A stretch of DNA of 64,000 nt from Haloarcula japonica DSM 6131 (GTDB lineage Archaea > Halobacteriota > Halobacteria > Halobacteriales > Haloarculaceae): contig NZ_AOLY01000035.1 in assembly GCF_000336635.1 (NCBI RefSeq), positions 124,001-188,000 of the forward strand. The letters are read 5' to 3'. The position numbers and the translations under genes are program-made. The notes below the pieces were generated by a model. The model worked only from the letters and a program-made list of their open reading frames with translations, was not told the DNA's origin and did no database searches. The stretch's first letter is position 1. Every line of letters starts with the position of its first letter. Positions 16,297 through 24,073 of the stretch are shown piece after piece.

Positions 16297-17454
16297 TTAC
16301 CTGTCAGAGTCCGGTTCTTCAGCAAACCCAAAGGCGTTCCAAATATCTTCCATCACTTGGTCAATCATCCCATTTGTAGAATCAGAGTAGTCCTGAATTG
16401 CCATCTCTGGAAGGAGTGCCATATTACGGTCTAACGCCCCGCTCATCTCAGGCCTGTGAACTGGCGTTTCAATCTCAATACCCTCCGCACCGATTAGGGA
16501 AACGAATAAGAATATTGGCAGTGGTACGTCCTCTCTCTCCAAGAACTCCAGGTAGTCCACGAGAGTGTGCTCAAGCATTTCCCTTACCACGGGTGCTGAG
16601 AACGTGTCTTCTCCATCATTGAATGAAGAAGCGCCAAATGGGAACCCATTCACCGTCTCAATGATTCCGTTTCTGTAGATTTGGATATATGCAGAGGGGT
16701 CATCAGAAGGACAATATTTGACGAGTCCATCCAGATTGTATCGGTTTCCGTGGGGGCGTTCCTGTCTCTGTAAACTGTCTGGGGCATCAAACACATCGAA
16801 TGACTCGATGACCCGCGAATCTCTACCCGCACTGAATGCACGTAGTGGGATGAGATGTATTGCTACGAGCGGGGAATCAGCAATTTCAACAGGAGTATCA
16901 TTAGCACGAATATCTGCGAGACGGTCAGCTCGATACTCCCGTATTTCCTCTGCGTTGGTCTCTGATAGGATGAATTCTCTTCTCAGTTCTTCAACATCAA
17001 GTGGGTACTTACCGTTACTACTTCGCGCGTAGAATTTGTCATGACCGCCGAGAGTCACCCTATGTGGACTTCTGAAACTCTCTCTCACTCTAATGACTAT
17101 TACGTGTTCGTCACTATTCACCTCGACAGCCTTCACATCATATCCCGGTATTCGGGGGTTGACCCCGTCTCGAATAATGCTATCCAGTCTACCAACTTCC
17201 TCATCTACGTCTGATATTTCCAAGTCGTGGAAGCCTACTGGTTCTCCACTGTCGTTGTCTTCTTCAATTCCATAGATTAGGTCCCCTCCTTGTGTGTTTG
17301 CAAACGAGGAGGTCTCCTTAGCCAATGTCTTCCGGGCGCCGCGTGTTTCTGGTAATTCCTGCTTGTATTCTATGGTCTTCCCTTCTAAAACGGCATTGTC
17401 AATGAGGTCCTGTAAATCTGATTCTGTTACCTCGTCAAGTGGTTTTTCTATCAC
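16297..17454 (-). CDS. Schlafen/AlbA_2-domain protein
   Basis: A 385-residue protein. The N-terminal 150 residues are an AlbA_2 (Schlafen) domain: EGKTIEYKQELP near residue 24, then the helix KTLAKETSSFANTQGGDLIYGIEED, which is the family's hallmark. A mixed second domain (about 180-385) with a Leu-rich helix (VVREMLEHTLVDYLEFLE) follows. Schlafen domains are RNA- or DNA-binding and some are ribonucleases; prokaryotic examples occur in regulators and in defence loci. Its place next to an HNH nuclease on a mobile element fits a defence cargo role, but the activity here is inferred. Confidence 0.85.
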   Translation of the reverse strand: MIEKPLDEVTESDLQDLIDNAVLEGKTIEYKQELPETRGARKTLAKETSSFANTQGGDLIYGIEEDNDSGEPVGFHDLEISDVDEEVGRLDSIIRDGVNPRIPGYDVKAVEVNSDEHVIVIRVRESFRSPHRVTLGGHDKFYARSSNGKYPLDVEELRREFILSETNAEEIREYRADRLADIRANDTPVEIADSPLVAIHLIPLRAFSAGRDSRVIESFDVFDAPDSLQRQERPHGNRYNLDGLVKYCPSDDPSAYIQIYRNGIIETVNGFPFGASSFNDGEDTFSAPVVREMLEHTLVDYLEFLEREDVPLPIFLFVSLIGAEGIEIETPVHRPEMSGALDRNMALLPEMAIQDYSDSTNGMIDQVMEDIWNAFGFAEEPDSDR

Positions 17455-17514
17455 ATCCTAACACCGATACCGAAAGAATATGAATCTAATCTCGCTGGAG
17501 AATAGAGGCGATAC

Positions 17515-17661
17515 TCAAACGTCCACAAAGTAGTCCTTCCGCCGTTCTATCCGCTCTTTCTTTGTCGCGTGGTCGTAGTGCTTGTCCAAGGCCTCCGTGG
17601 TCTTATCCACGCGGTTGGCGGTCACGTCGCGTGGCTGTCCGGCGTTCAACGCCTCGTGGTG
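17515..17661 (-). pseudogene. C-terminal fragment of a second tyrosine integrase
   Basis: The minus strand reads HHEALNAGQPRDVTANRVDK, then TTEALDKHYDHATKKER and IERRKDYFVDV before a TGA. This is the distinctive tail of a haloarchaeal tyrosine recombinase subfamily, including the EALDKHYDHAT stretch around the Tyr nucleophile. An in-frame TGA lies just upstream, so the catalytic domain is missing. It differs from the tail of the intact integrase next to it, which ends in DNVPVEDRRDALDNMG. It is a remnant of an earlier integration or recombination. Confidence 0.75.
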
Positions 17662-17690
17662 TCAATTTATCCTGAATACAGGGAAGTCTC

Positions 17691-18785
17691 TTACCCCATG
17701 TTGTCGAGCGCGTCACGCCGGTCTTCGACTGGGACATTATCATACTTCATCGTTGTCTTGACACTTTTATGACGTAGTTGGGCCTTCGTGGCGGCAAGGT
17801 CTCGTTCTTTCGTCATGTGAGTGCCGACCGAGTGACGGATGGCGTACCATGACATCTGCCGATTCTCGTAACTAATTCCACCCCTGTCACACAGGTCTTT
17901 GAGAATCCGACTGAGTTCGTTGGAACCGTAGCGGTTCCCATGCCGAGTGAGCCACAGTTTGTCGGTGTCTGCGTATCTCTGGTGGTTCTCTCGTTCCTCT
18001 ATCCACCTCTCTAACGCCGTCGCTGTCCGGTCGGTAATGCCTATCGTCCAGTTCCCCTCGTTCTTGGCTGAATCCTCCCTCGGGATACGTAATAAGCCGT
18101 TCTCCGGTTCACACCAGCCCACCCGAGCGTTCCCGACTTCTACCGGGCGAAGGCCGGCGTCGAGACTCGTCCAGACGAGGGAAGTGAATTTCCAACTGTC
18201 CGGGTCGGCTTCGAGAAGGTCGTTGTCAGTTCCGTAGTTGGGAGTGCCATCTTTCCCGAGTGCGGCCTGTCGAATCTTACGACGTTCCTGCTTCGTGAGG
18301 AAGTCGCGCGGGCCGTTGTTGCCCCCGCCAGACTGGAAGTTCCAACTGAACTCCCACTCGTCGCGGTTGTACTTGTGCTGAAGCCACTTCGAGTAACGAC
18401 CGAGCGCACCGAGGATTTTGCCTTTCGTGGACTCCGTCACGTCACGGAACGCGACTTCCTCCATGTAGGCGCGGGCATCGTCTTGGTCGGGCGGGGCTTT
18501 GTAGCCCCCACGGTTCTCCCATACCCAGAGGTCAAAGCGTGCCGTTCGGTGTCCCGTCTGGCAGACGGTGTACGGCGAATATCCTTTCGCTTTCTCGGGG
18601 TCTTTCCCCATCCGAAGCAGGTACGTGAGGAAGGGTTTGCGGTACTCGTAGTAATCCACAGCGGCCTTATCGGATAAGAAGTCGCGTTGGTTTTTGCGAA
18701 CGATTGTAATCGTTCTATTCGGTTCCATCATGTCCGAATCGAAACCGGGACAGCGTTCCAGCGAATTTGGCTTTTCGAGGCTCAT
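17691..18785 (-). CDS. Tyrosine-type site-specific integrase
   Basis: Catalyses recombination between the tRNA-Leu attachment sites. The 364-residue protein has an N-terminal SAM-like core-binding domain (about 40-140) and a C-terminal catalytic domain. Catalytic residues are R213 (DAGLRPVEVG), K241 region, the box-II motif Y314-A-I-R317-H (Tyr where His is usual), H339 (AQLRHKS) and the nucleophile Y348 (TTMKYD). It lies 48 bases from attR, as expected. The coordinates give the longest form; the start may be at 18731 (MMEPNRTITI), because the upstream 54 bases overlap a non-coding repeat shared with the left end. That would leave a 346-residue enzyme. Confidence 0.93.
   Translation of the reverse strand: MSLEKPNSLERCPGFDSDMMEPNRTITIVRKNQRDFLSDKAAVDYYEYRKPFLTYLLRMGKDPEKAKGYSPYTVCQTGHRTARFDLWVWENRGGYKAPPDQDDARAYMEEVAFRDVTESTKGKILGALGRYSKWLQHKYNRDEWEFSWNFQSGGGNNGPRDFLTKQERRKIRQAALGKDGTPNYGTDNDLLEADPDSWKFTSLVWTSLDAGLRPVEVGNARVGWCEPENGLLRIPREDSAKNEGNWTIGITDRTATALERWIEERENHQRYADTDKLWLTRHGNRYGSNELSRILKDLCDRGGISYENRQMSWYAIRHSVGTHMTKERDLAATKAQLRHKSVKTTMKYDNVPVEDRRDALDNMG
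18744..18771. repeat. Right-end copies of the two 14-bp arm-like repeats
   Basis: accgggacagcgtt (18744-18757) is joined directly to ccagcgaatttggc (18758-18771). Each 14-mer recurs at the left end (5271-5284 and 5237-5250), same orientation. They overlap the 5' end of the longest integrase frame, which argues for the shorter start and for a role in integrase binding or promoter control. Confidence 0.6.
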
Positions 18786-18832
18786 TTAGGGTCTTATTGA
18801 TGCTGGACAAGCCGAAAACGAGCGATAGCGAG

Positions 18833-18917
18833 TGCGCGGGACCGGATTCGAACCGGCGGACCCCTACGGGATAGCGTCCTAAGCGCTACGCCTTTGGCCT
18901 GGCTCGGCAACCCGCGC
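18833..18917 (-). tRNA. tRNA-Leu (anticodon TAG), integration target
   Basis: An 85-nt class II tRNA. Acceptor GCGCGGG pairs with CCCGCGC, followed by A. Anticodon stem-loop TAGCG-CTTAGGA-CGCTA has anticodon TAG, reading CTA leucine codons. A long variable arm and T loop TTCGAAT are present. The 3' half is the 52-bp attR core (18833-18884). The tRNA is intact, because the element restored its 3' half on integration. A GC-rich hairpin-like sequence (ccttcg...cgaagg, about 18950-18972) lies upstream. Confidence 0.95.
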
Positions 18918-19003
18918 GCACCAGTCGATATCCGCGTTGGCATCAAGAACCCTTCGCTTGCGGGCGACGAAGGTTTAGGTGGGATGGGGAACAACGGATC
19001 TGT

Positions 19004-19312
19004 ATGTACCGCGCCAGTGACCGCATCGAGCACGACACGTGGCTGTCCGATATCGAGGCGGCGTCGGACAGGCTCGACCTCGGGACGGCGGCGCGGTCCC
19101 ACGCGGTCGACCTGTTTCTCTCGACAGTTCCGGAGGAGGACCGGTCGAAACAGGCGACGATGGCGGCCAGCGTGTACGTCGGTGCGCTGGTCGCCGGTGA
19201 GGAGCGGTCCCAGTCGGCTGTCGCGGAAGCGACGGACGTCTCCCGGTTGACGATTCAGCAGCGTTGGAAGGATCTACTGGAGACGGCCGGGCTGGAAGCG
19301 CCGGGTTGGTAG
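19004..19312 (+). CDS. TFB-like cyclin-fold protein
   Basis: A 102-residue protein resembling a single cyclin repeat of transcription factor B: helices LGTAARSHAVDLFLSTVPEED, KQATMAASVYVGALVAGEE and SQSAVAEATDVSRLTIQQRWKDLLETAGL. The last region corresponds to the helix-turn-helix that contacts the BRE. It lacks the N-terminal zinc ribbon and the second cyclin repeat, so it cannot be a complete TFB. It may modulate transcription initiation (inference). It converges tail to tail with coaD with no bases between their stop codons. Confidence 0.78.
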   Translation: MYRASDRIEHDTWLSDIEAASDRLDLGTAARSHAVDLFLSTVPEEDRSKQATMAASVYVGALVAGEERSQSAVAEATDVSRLTIQQRWKDLLETAGLEAPGW

Positions 19313-19801
19313 CTAGGAGATGTTTTCGCGGCCGGTCCGCTCCGGCGTGAGGTTCCCGTGTTCGTCGATTTCACCCTCGACAATCCGGGTCGAAGAGATG
19401 ATATCGCCGTCCTCGGCGTGGACGTGCGGGACAACTTCGATTTCGAGCGGGTCGTGGCCCCGCTCTTCGCGGATTTCGTTGATGCGGCGGCCGCCGGTTT
19501 CAGTCTCGGGTGAGACGACGAGCGCGTCGAACTGTGGCTCCGTGGCGATACCGGTCGGCTCGGTGAGTTCACGGACCTCCCACTCGCGGTCGTGGTCTGC
19601 GGCGAGCGCGGCGAGTTCGTCGGCGAGCCGGGACTTCCGTTCGCTGAACGCCCGTACGTGCCGCTGGTCGTGGCGCGTCTTCGGCGCGAGGTCGTCACTG
19701 GTGAGGCCAACTGTCACGTCCCCGAGTTCGAATGCGCGTTCGAACAGCGCGCGGTGTCCGTCGTGAATCGGGTCGAACGTTCCCCCCAGCGCGACATTCA
19801 T
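19313..19801 (-). CDS. coaD: Phosphopantetheine adenylyltransferase
   Basis: Transfers AMP to 4'-phosphopantetheine to form dephospho-CoA. The 162-residue archaeal-type nucleotidyltransferase has the HxGH-type site as GGTFDPIHDGHRAL (about 6-19) and the second site ISSTRIVEGEID (about 137-148), with GLTSDDLAPKTRH between. The start MNVALGGTFDP was chosen because the in-frame upstream 51 residues are not protein-like. It belongs with panB earlier in the window to CoA synthesis, though not in one operon. Confidence 0.92.
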   Translation of the reverse strand: MNVALGGTFDPIHDGHRALFERAFELGDVTVGLTSDDLAPKTRHDQRHVRAFSERKSRLADELAALAADHDREWEVRELTEPTGIATEPQFDALVVSPETETGGRRINEIREERGHDPLEIEVVPHVHAEDGDIISSTRIVEGEIDEHGNLTPERTGRENIS

Positions 19802-19871
19802 ATCCCGGGCAACGGTACGGGTAGGTTTAGTAATATCGACTTGCGAAACAGCCTGCTGGAGCCGGGTTTGA

Positions 19872-20423
19872 CTACACGTCAGTGTCGTCGCTTTCGCCCT
19901 CGGACTCGTCTCCTTCGTCGCCGGTGTCCTCGCTTGCGTCGGCGTCGTTCGCATCCTCGACGGAAATCGTCACCGGCTCGTCGTCGGGTTCCAGCGTTGT
20001 CTCGCCGCCGATGTGGTCGTCGAGGTTGAACACCGTGTTCAGTTCCGACTGGATGTCGCCGACGATAGTGTTGACGAGGTCGCTCGGCGGAATAGCGCTG
20101 TACTCGTAGGGGTTGTTGCCCGCACCGTCGCTCTCACGCTTCTGGCGGGTCACGACCTCTTCCTCGGTGAGCGCCGCCAGAGCCTCGCGGACCGTGCTCG
20201 GATACAGGCCGGTCCCCTCGGCTATCTCCTCACTGGTGCTCTCGGGATGCTGTCGCAGGTGGACGTAGATCCGTGCCCGAGTCTCCGTGTCGAGCACCCA
20301 CGCCAGCAGGTCGACGATCCCTTCGTCGAACTGCTCGACCGCGCGGTCTGCCTCCTGTTCGATTCGTTCACGGACATCGCCTGTGTCCTCGGGGTCGTCG
20401 TGGTCGTTGTCGTCTGCAGACAT
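19872..20423 (-). CDS. Winged-helix transcriptional regulator (TrmB/ArsR-like)
   Basis: A 183-residue protein. The core is a winged helix at about 40-110: DLLAWVLDTETRARIYVHLRQHPESTSEEIAEGTGLYPSTVREALAAL then a beta-wing VVTRQKRES. N- and C-terminal arms are extremely acidic (DDNDHDDPEDTGD and EDTGDEGDESEGESDDTD). The core resembles small TrmB or ArsR-like regulators of haloarchaea. It lies upstream of coaD and downstream of gshA on the same strand. The effector and targets are unknown. Confidence 0.82.
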   Translation of the reverse strand: MSADDNDHDDPEDTGDVRERIEQEADRAVEQFDEGIVDLLAWVLDTETRARIYVHLRQHPESTSEEIAEGTGLYPSTVREALAALTEEEVVTRQKRESDGAGNNPYEYSAIPPSDLVNTIVGDIQSELNTVFNLDDHIGGETTLEPDDEPVTISVEDANDADASEDTGDEGDESEGESDDTDV

Positions 20424-20535
20424 GCGTTGTCTCTGTGAGGACAAAAGCTACAGCTGGATAAAAACCCTTGGCCCGGACTCTCCTGTCGCTGTGCAGTATC
20501 AAACAGCCAAGTCCGGCCGCAGACGACAGCCCAGA

Positions 20536-21615
20536 TCAGGACAGGCGCAGCGAGTCAGCGAGCGCCATGACGCCCTCCTCTGACCGAAGCCGGCGCTGTC
20601 GCTCAGCGCCGCTTTCGCGGTCGTACAGCTCCCACAATCCGTCGATGCCCAGCCGGTCGCTCTCCATCTCGACCAGCGCCTCAACCGAGCGCGTCGTCGA
20701 GAGGTCACGCGACAGCAGTTCCGCGGACTGGCCGTGGCGGATTGCGCGCCACTTGTTTTCGTCGAGGAATTCCCGGCGGAGCCGCCGGCTGGACTCCCCG
20801 TCCTCGTAGCGCTCAGCGAGGTCGACGACGAGCTCATGGACGTACTCGACGAAGGCGAGCACCCGGTCCGGGTCGGCCTGCCCGTCCGGGGCACGTACCT
20901 CGACGGTGCCGTGGCCGGAGTGGGGCCGAACGTCGAACCAGAGTTCACCGCGGTCGTCGATGCTCCCCGTTTCGAGCATCCGCTGTTCGTAGGTCTCGAA
21001 GGCGTCGTAATCGTCGAAGGCCGTCGGCATCCCGGTGTTGGGCAGGGCCTCGAAGATCTTCCCGCGGGCGGACTGCAACCCGGTGTCGAAGCCGTTCCAG
21101 TACGGGGAGTTGGCCGACAGCGCGAGCATCAGTGGGAGATGCCAGCGCAGTTCGTTCGCCACCCAGACGGCCTTGTCGGCGTCGTCCACGCCGACGTGGA
21201 CGTGCAGACCCGCGGTCGTGTTACGATGCTGTGGGTACTGGATTCGGTCCAGCTGTGACTTGTACCGGGGTTTCTCGGCGTGTTCGAGTTCACGCCACTT
21301 CGCCAGCGGATGCAGGCCCGCCGCGGCGATCCCGAAGCCGTTCGCTTCGGCGTGGTCGACCAGCGCGTCCCGGACCGACCGGAGGTGCTCGCCGGCGTCC
21401 GCCGGGTCGTCGATGCGCGGTGTCTGCGTCTCGATAACGCACTTGAACAGTTCGTGGTCGAGCCGGCCGTCGAGGACCGCCGGCGGCTCCGTCTCGTAGA
21501 CGAGTTCGTCCGTGCCAGACGTCGGGCGACCGAACTCGTCGACGACGTAGAACTCCTCTTCGATACCGAGCGTTCCCATCCGGGTAAAATGCTCGGCAGA
21601 ACCCGTCGCGTCCAT
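20536..21615 (-). CDS. gshA: Glutamate-cysteine ligase
   Basis: Makes gamma-glutamylcysteine, the main low-molecular-weight thiol of haloarchaea, from Glu and Cys with ATP. The 359-residue protein belongs to the GCS2/carboxylate-amine ligase family: [17 protein letters not shown] (about 16-32, metal-binding Glu residues), [38 protein letters not shown] and [19 protein letters not shown]. Length matches haloarchaeal GshA. No glutathione synthetase is expected. It is separated from flpA by about 100 bases. Confidence 0.94.
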   Translation of the reverse strand: MDATGSAEHFTRMGTLGIEEEFYVVDEFGRPTSGTDELVYETEPPAVLDGRLDHELFKCVIETQTPRIDDPADAGEHLRSVRDALVDHAEANGFGIAAAGLHPLAKWRELEHAEKPRYKSQLDRIQYPQHRNTTAGLHVHVGVDDADKAVWVANELRWHLPLMLALSANSPYWNGFDTGLQSARGKIFEALPNTGMPTAFDDYDAFETYEQRMLETGSIDDRGELWFDVRPHSGHGTVEVRAPDGQADPDRVLAFVEYVHELVVDLAERYEDGESSRRLRREFLDENKWRAIRHGQSAELLSRDLSTTRSVEALVEMESDRLGIDGLWELYDRESGAERQRRLRSEEGVMALADSLRLS

Positions 21616-21721
21616 TAATCAGCACATCGGAATCGATCCGCTAAAGCCTTCCGTCCCTGCCCGCTCAGGCTGCACAATTAGGTTCCTTTCCCGGGCGATC
21701 CTTGGGTGGTAACAATCCCAG

Positions 21722-22354
21722 CTAGTCCTCTCGCGGCCGGGCAACGACACCCAGATGGTCCTCGTGATACGGGTCCAGTCGCGCCGTCTCCAGCAGTTCG
21801 TACTCCGACCCGAGTTCCGCACGCACGCTGTCGAACACGTCCGCAGGGTCGGCCGTCACGTCCTCGCTTCGGGCCTTGATGGCCGCGAGGAGCCGCCCGT
21901 CGTCGGTCAGGAACTGTTTGTTGAGCGTCGCCACGCGGGCCTGCCCTCTGGTCGCCACGTCCTGCACGACGACATCTACCGGTTCAACGACGTGGGCGTA
22001 GCTCTCGGGCTTGCGCGCGTCCTTCAGCAGCGGAAAGAGGTTACGCCGGCTCTCCGCGGCGTCCAGTAGTTCCCGCACAGGACGGGGCGCGAACTCGACG
22101 GCGTAGGTCGGCCCGCCGAAATCAGCGACGTGGCTCACGGTCGTGCCGGCCGCTGCGCCGAGGTACAGAACAGTCTCGTCGCCCTCCAGACCTGTTTCCA
22201 TACCCTGTTCGAGCATCGCACCGAGCTTCGAGCGGTGGGGGTCCCACCGTCGCCAGTCTCCGTCCGTTCGCTCTCCGTACACCGGCTCACCTTGCGTTGC
22301 GATGCTCGTCTCGCCGCCGAACTCGTGTCGCTCGACGCCAGTCGGGAGCGTCAT
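21722..22354 (-). CDS. flpA: Fibrillarin-like rRNA/tRNA 2'-O-methyltransferase
   Basis: The catalytic subunit of C/D box guide ribonucleoproteins, methylating ribose 2'-OH on rRNA and tRNA with S-adenosylmethionine. 210 residues. The SAM site is YLGAAAGTTVSHVAD (about 64-78), then VYAVEFAP-type TYAVEFAPRPVREL, a DA.KPE.Y motif (KDARKPESYAHVV), VVVQDVA and the KAR tail strand. The start codon overlaps the stop of nop5 by 4 bases, so the pair is an operon, as in most archaea. Confidence 0.96.
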   Translation of the reverse strand: MTLPTGVERHEFGGETSIATQGEPVYGERTDGDWRRWDPHRSKLGAMLEQGMETGLEGDETVLYLGAAAGTTVSHVADFGGPTYAVEFAPRPVRELLDAAESRRNLFPLLKDARKPESYAHVVEPVDVVVQDVATRGQARVATLNKQFLTDDGRLLAAIKARSEDVTADPADVFDSVRAELGSEYELLETARLDPYHEDHLGVVARPRED

Positions 22355-23193
22355 TCGTCGTCTCCCCCCTCGGCCCGCGCCTGAATCCGTTCGATGCGGT
22401 CGTCGAGTTCTGCCTGCAGTTCCGGCCGGCGGTCGCCGCTGTAGTGGTCGATTCGAGCGGCAATCGAGAGCTTCCCGGCGAGTGCTCGTGCAGCCGAGCC
22501 GCGGTCCTCCCGCCGGGTCCCGCGCACGTACTCGTGGGTGAAGATGACACCGTGTTTCGGCGACGGTGCGTTCCCTTTGAGGTGGGCAAAGAGCGCGTCT
22601 TCCGCGCCGAGGACCTGGACTGTCCCGCTCGGTTTCTTCGCCAGCGCTTCGAGGCCACCGGCCAGTGAGATAAGCCGGGCTGCAAGCACCGGTCCGGCCA
22701 GCATCGAGAGGTTTGGCGCGACGGCAGGTGCGGTCCGCTCGATGTACGCCCGAAGCGAGTCCGCCTCGCCGGCCAGCCCGGCCGTCTGCTCGGCGAGCGC
22801 CCGGAGTGCGGTGTCGCCCTCGTCCTCGTCGTCCTGGTCGGCCAGCGAGCGGGCGTACTCGACGCCGCTCCCGCTGTCACCGTACCGGCTTCCGCCCCAT
22901 TCGGCGACCCGTTCGGCGAGTTCGTTCGCCGTCCGCTCGCAGTCGGCCATTGCCCGGACTGCGTGGACGAGCTGCTGGTCGTCGGCACCCTCCTGTTCTG
23001 CGACCGCTGCGCTGGTGGCTGCCATCGTCACCTCGTGCAAGCGGTCGTAGTAGGCCGCCTCGTCGTCAGCGAACCCCGCTTTGACGGCCTGTTGTGGCCA
23101 GTCTTCCGGCGTGTCGGCTCGCCCGGCCTCTATCTGTTCGACAGCGGCCGCGTCATCGTCCGGGTCCAGCCCGGCGAACCACCCGTTGCTCAT
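22351..23193 (-). CDS. Nop5/Nop56-family C/D RNP core protein
   Basis: Scaffold that joins L7Ae-bound guide RNA to fibrillarin. 280 residues: an N-terminal acidic domain, a coiled coil (about 60-130), then the Nop domain with APNLSMLAGPVLAARLISLAGGLEALAKKPSGTVQVLGAEDALFAHLKG and SPKHGVIFTHEYVRG motifs that contact RNA and L7Ae. Haloarchaeal versions have a shortened N-terminus compared with eukaryotic Nop56/58. It is the promoter-proximal gene of the nop5-flpA operon. Confidence 0.95.
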   Translation of the reverse strand: MSNGWFAGLDPDDDAAAVEQIEAGRADTPEDWPQQAVKAGFADDEAAYYDRLHEVTMAATSAAVAEQEGADDQQLVHAVRAMADCERTANELAERVAEWGGSRYGDSGSGVEYARSLADQDDEDEGDTALRALAEQTAGLAGEADSLRAYIERTAPAVAPNLSMLAGPVLAARLISLAGGLEALAKKPSGTVQVLGAEDALFAHLKGNAPSPKHGVIFTHEYVRGTRREDRGSAARALAGKLSIAARIDHYSGDRRPELQAELDDRIERIQARAEGGDDE

Positions 23194-23280
23194 AGCCGTG
23201 TGTGCACGCCCGACGCGAAAAAGTGGCCCGGTTAGCGTCTCGGAAGCGCCGTCAGCGACACGACGGCCAGCGAACCGAGT

Positions 23281-24063
23281 TCAGCGCATCCCTGGCGGCG
23301 GACCGCGGTCCCGTGGATCGTCGTCATCGTCCTCCTCTTCGAGGTCGATACCGGCCTCCTTGCGTCGGCGAATCACTGCCTGTAGCTGCCGGTAGTAGTA
23401 CAGCGTTCCCACCACGCCGATGACGATGGCGATGGCCGACAGGCCGCCGAACAGCCACAGGTCGCGGTCGAGGTAGTACCGGACGATGATCTGGTCAGAG
23501 GTCACCTCGTCCCAACGGATGACCTGCTGGCCGTCGACGGTCTCGGACTCGTAGCCACCCGGGCTGATCCGCGAGAGGAACGGAATCCCGGCCCCGGTGT
23601 TGGGCGGGAGTACGACCGTGTATGACCCGTCTTCGACGAGCGTCGGGGAGGCGAAGCGTTTGCCGGTCCGCGCGACCGAGTAGCCCACTTTTCCGGAGAC
23701 ATTCCCGGAGAGATTAACAGTGGTTCGCTGGCGGCTCTCCGTAGCGCTCAGCGAAGAGTTGGCGGCGCTAACGACGGTCCCGTTCTCGTACCGGAACCGA
23801 AGCGCACTGATGGGGACGCTCCGTTCGCGGCCGAGGCCGTCGACGGTGTACACGTCAAACGTCGTCTCGTTTTCGACGGCGTAGACGGCAGTGTATTTCG
23901 ACTCCTCGATGACGATGGTCCCGTCGGCGGAGGTGTTCCAGTCGTAGCTCGCGTTCTCGTTCAGTCGCGCCGGATCGACCTCTTCGGAACCGAAGAAGCC
24001 GCTACACCCCGAAAGGGCGACCAGTGCGAGAACGGCGACCAACAGGAGATGGCGGCGTTTCAT
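23281..24063 (-). CDS. Membrane-anchored lipoprotein (DUF5803-like)
   Basis: A 260-residue protein. The signal peptide ends in LVALSGC, a lipobox with Cys at about 20. A beta-rich extracytoplasmic domain follows (about 25-195, with SISA, VNLSG, VSGKVGYSVART stretches), then a membrane helix (LFGGLSAIAIVIGVVGTLYYY, about 203-224) and an acidic cytoplasmic tail ending PRDRGPPPGMR. I recall this architecture as DUF5803; function unknown. It lies downstream of the DUF2110 gene on the same strand with a 10-base gap. Confidence 0.8.
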   Translation of the reverse strand: MKRRHLLLVAVLALVALSGCSGFFGSEEVDPARLNENASYDWNTSADGTIVIEESKYTAVYAVENETTFDVYTVDGLGRERSVPISALRFRYENGTVVSAANSSLSATESRQRTTVNLSGNVSGKVGYSVARTGKRFASPTLVEDGSYTVVLPPNTGAGIPFLSRISPGGYESETVDGQQVIRWDEVTSDQIIVRYYLDRDLWLFGGLSAIAIVIGVVGTLYYYRQLQAVIRRRKEAGIDLEEEDDDDDPRDRGPPPGMR

Positions 24064-24073
24064 AGCTCGAAAG

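Larger units (their letters stand above)
5118..18884. mobile_element. Integrative element inserted in tRNA-Leu(TAG), about 13.7 kb
   Basis: The element is bounded by a perfect 52-bp direct repeat (5118-5169 and 18833-18884) equal to the 3' part of tRNA-Leu(TAG) up to its anticodon loop. The right copy belongs to the intact tRNA and sits 48 bases from a tyrosine integrase gene; the left copy is a tRNA fragment. This is the standard signature of site-specific integration into a tRNA gene. The interior is visibly more AT-rich than the flanks (one sampled line near 5521 is about 37% GC). Cargo is nucleases, zinc-finger proteins, membrane proteins and a Schlafen-type protein. No replication initiator, capsid or terminase gene is recognisable, so it looks like an integrative mobilisable element or a decayed provirus rather than an intact virus. 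Confidence 0.9.

Noticed and set aside
18938-18984. Hairpin upstream of tRNA-Leu(TAG) as a regulatory RNA
   Set aside because: A short GC-rich inverted repeat only; distance from the tRNA and the absence of other structure give no support.
21290-21625. Arg/Gly-rich frames opposite or alongside gshA
   Set aside because: Shadow frames of a GC-rich gene; the gshA frame is unambiguous.
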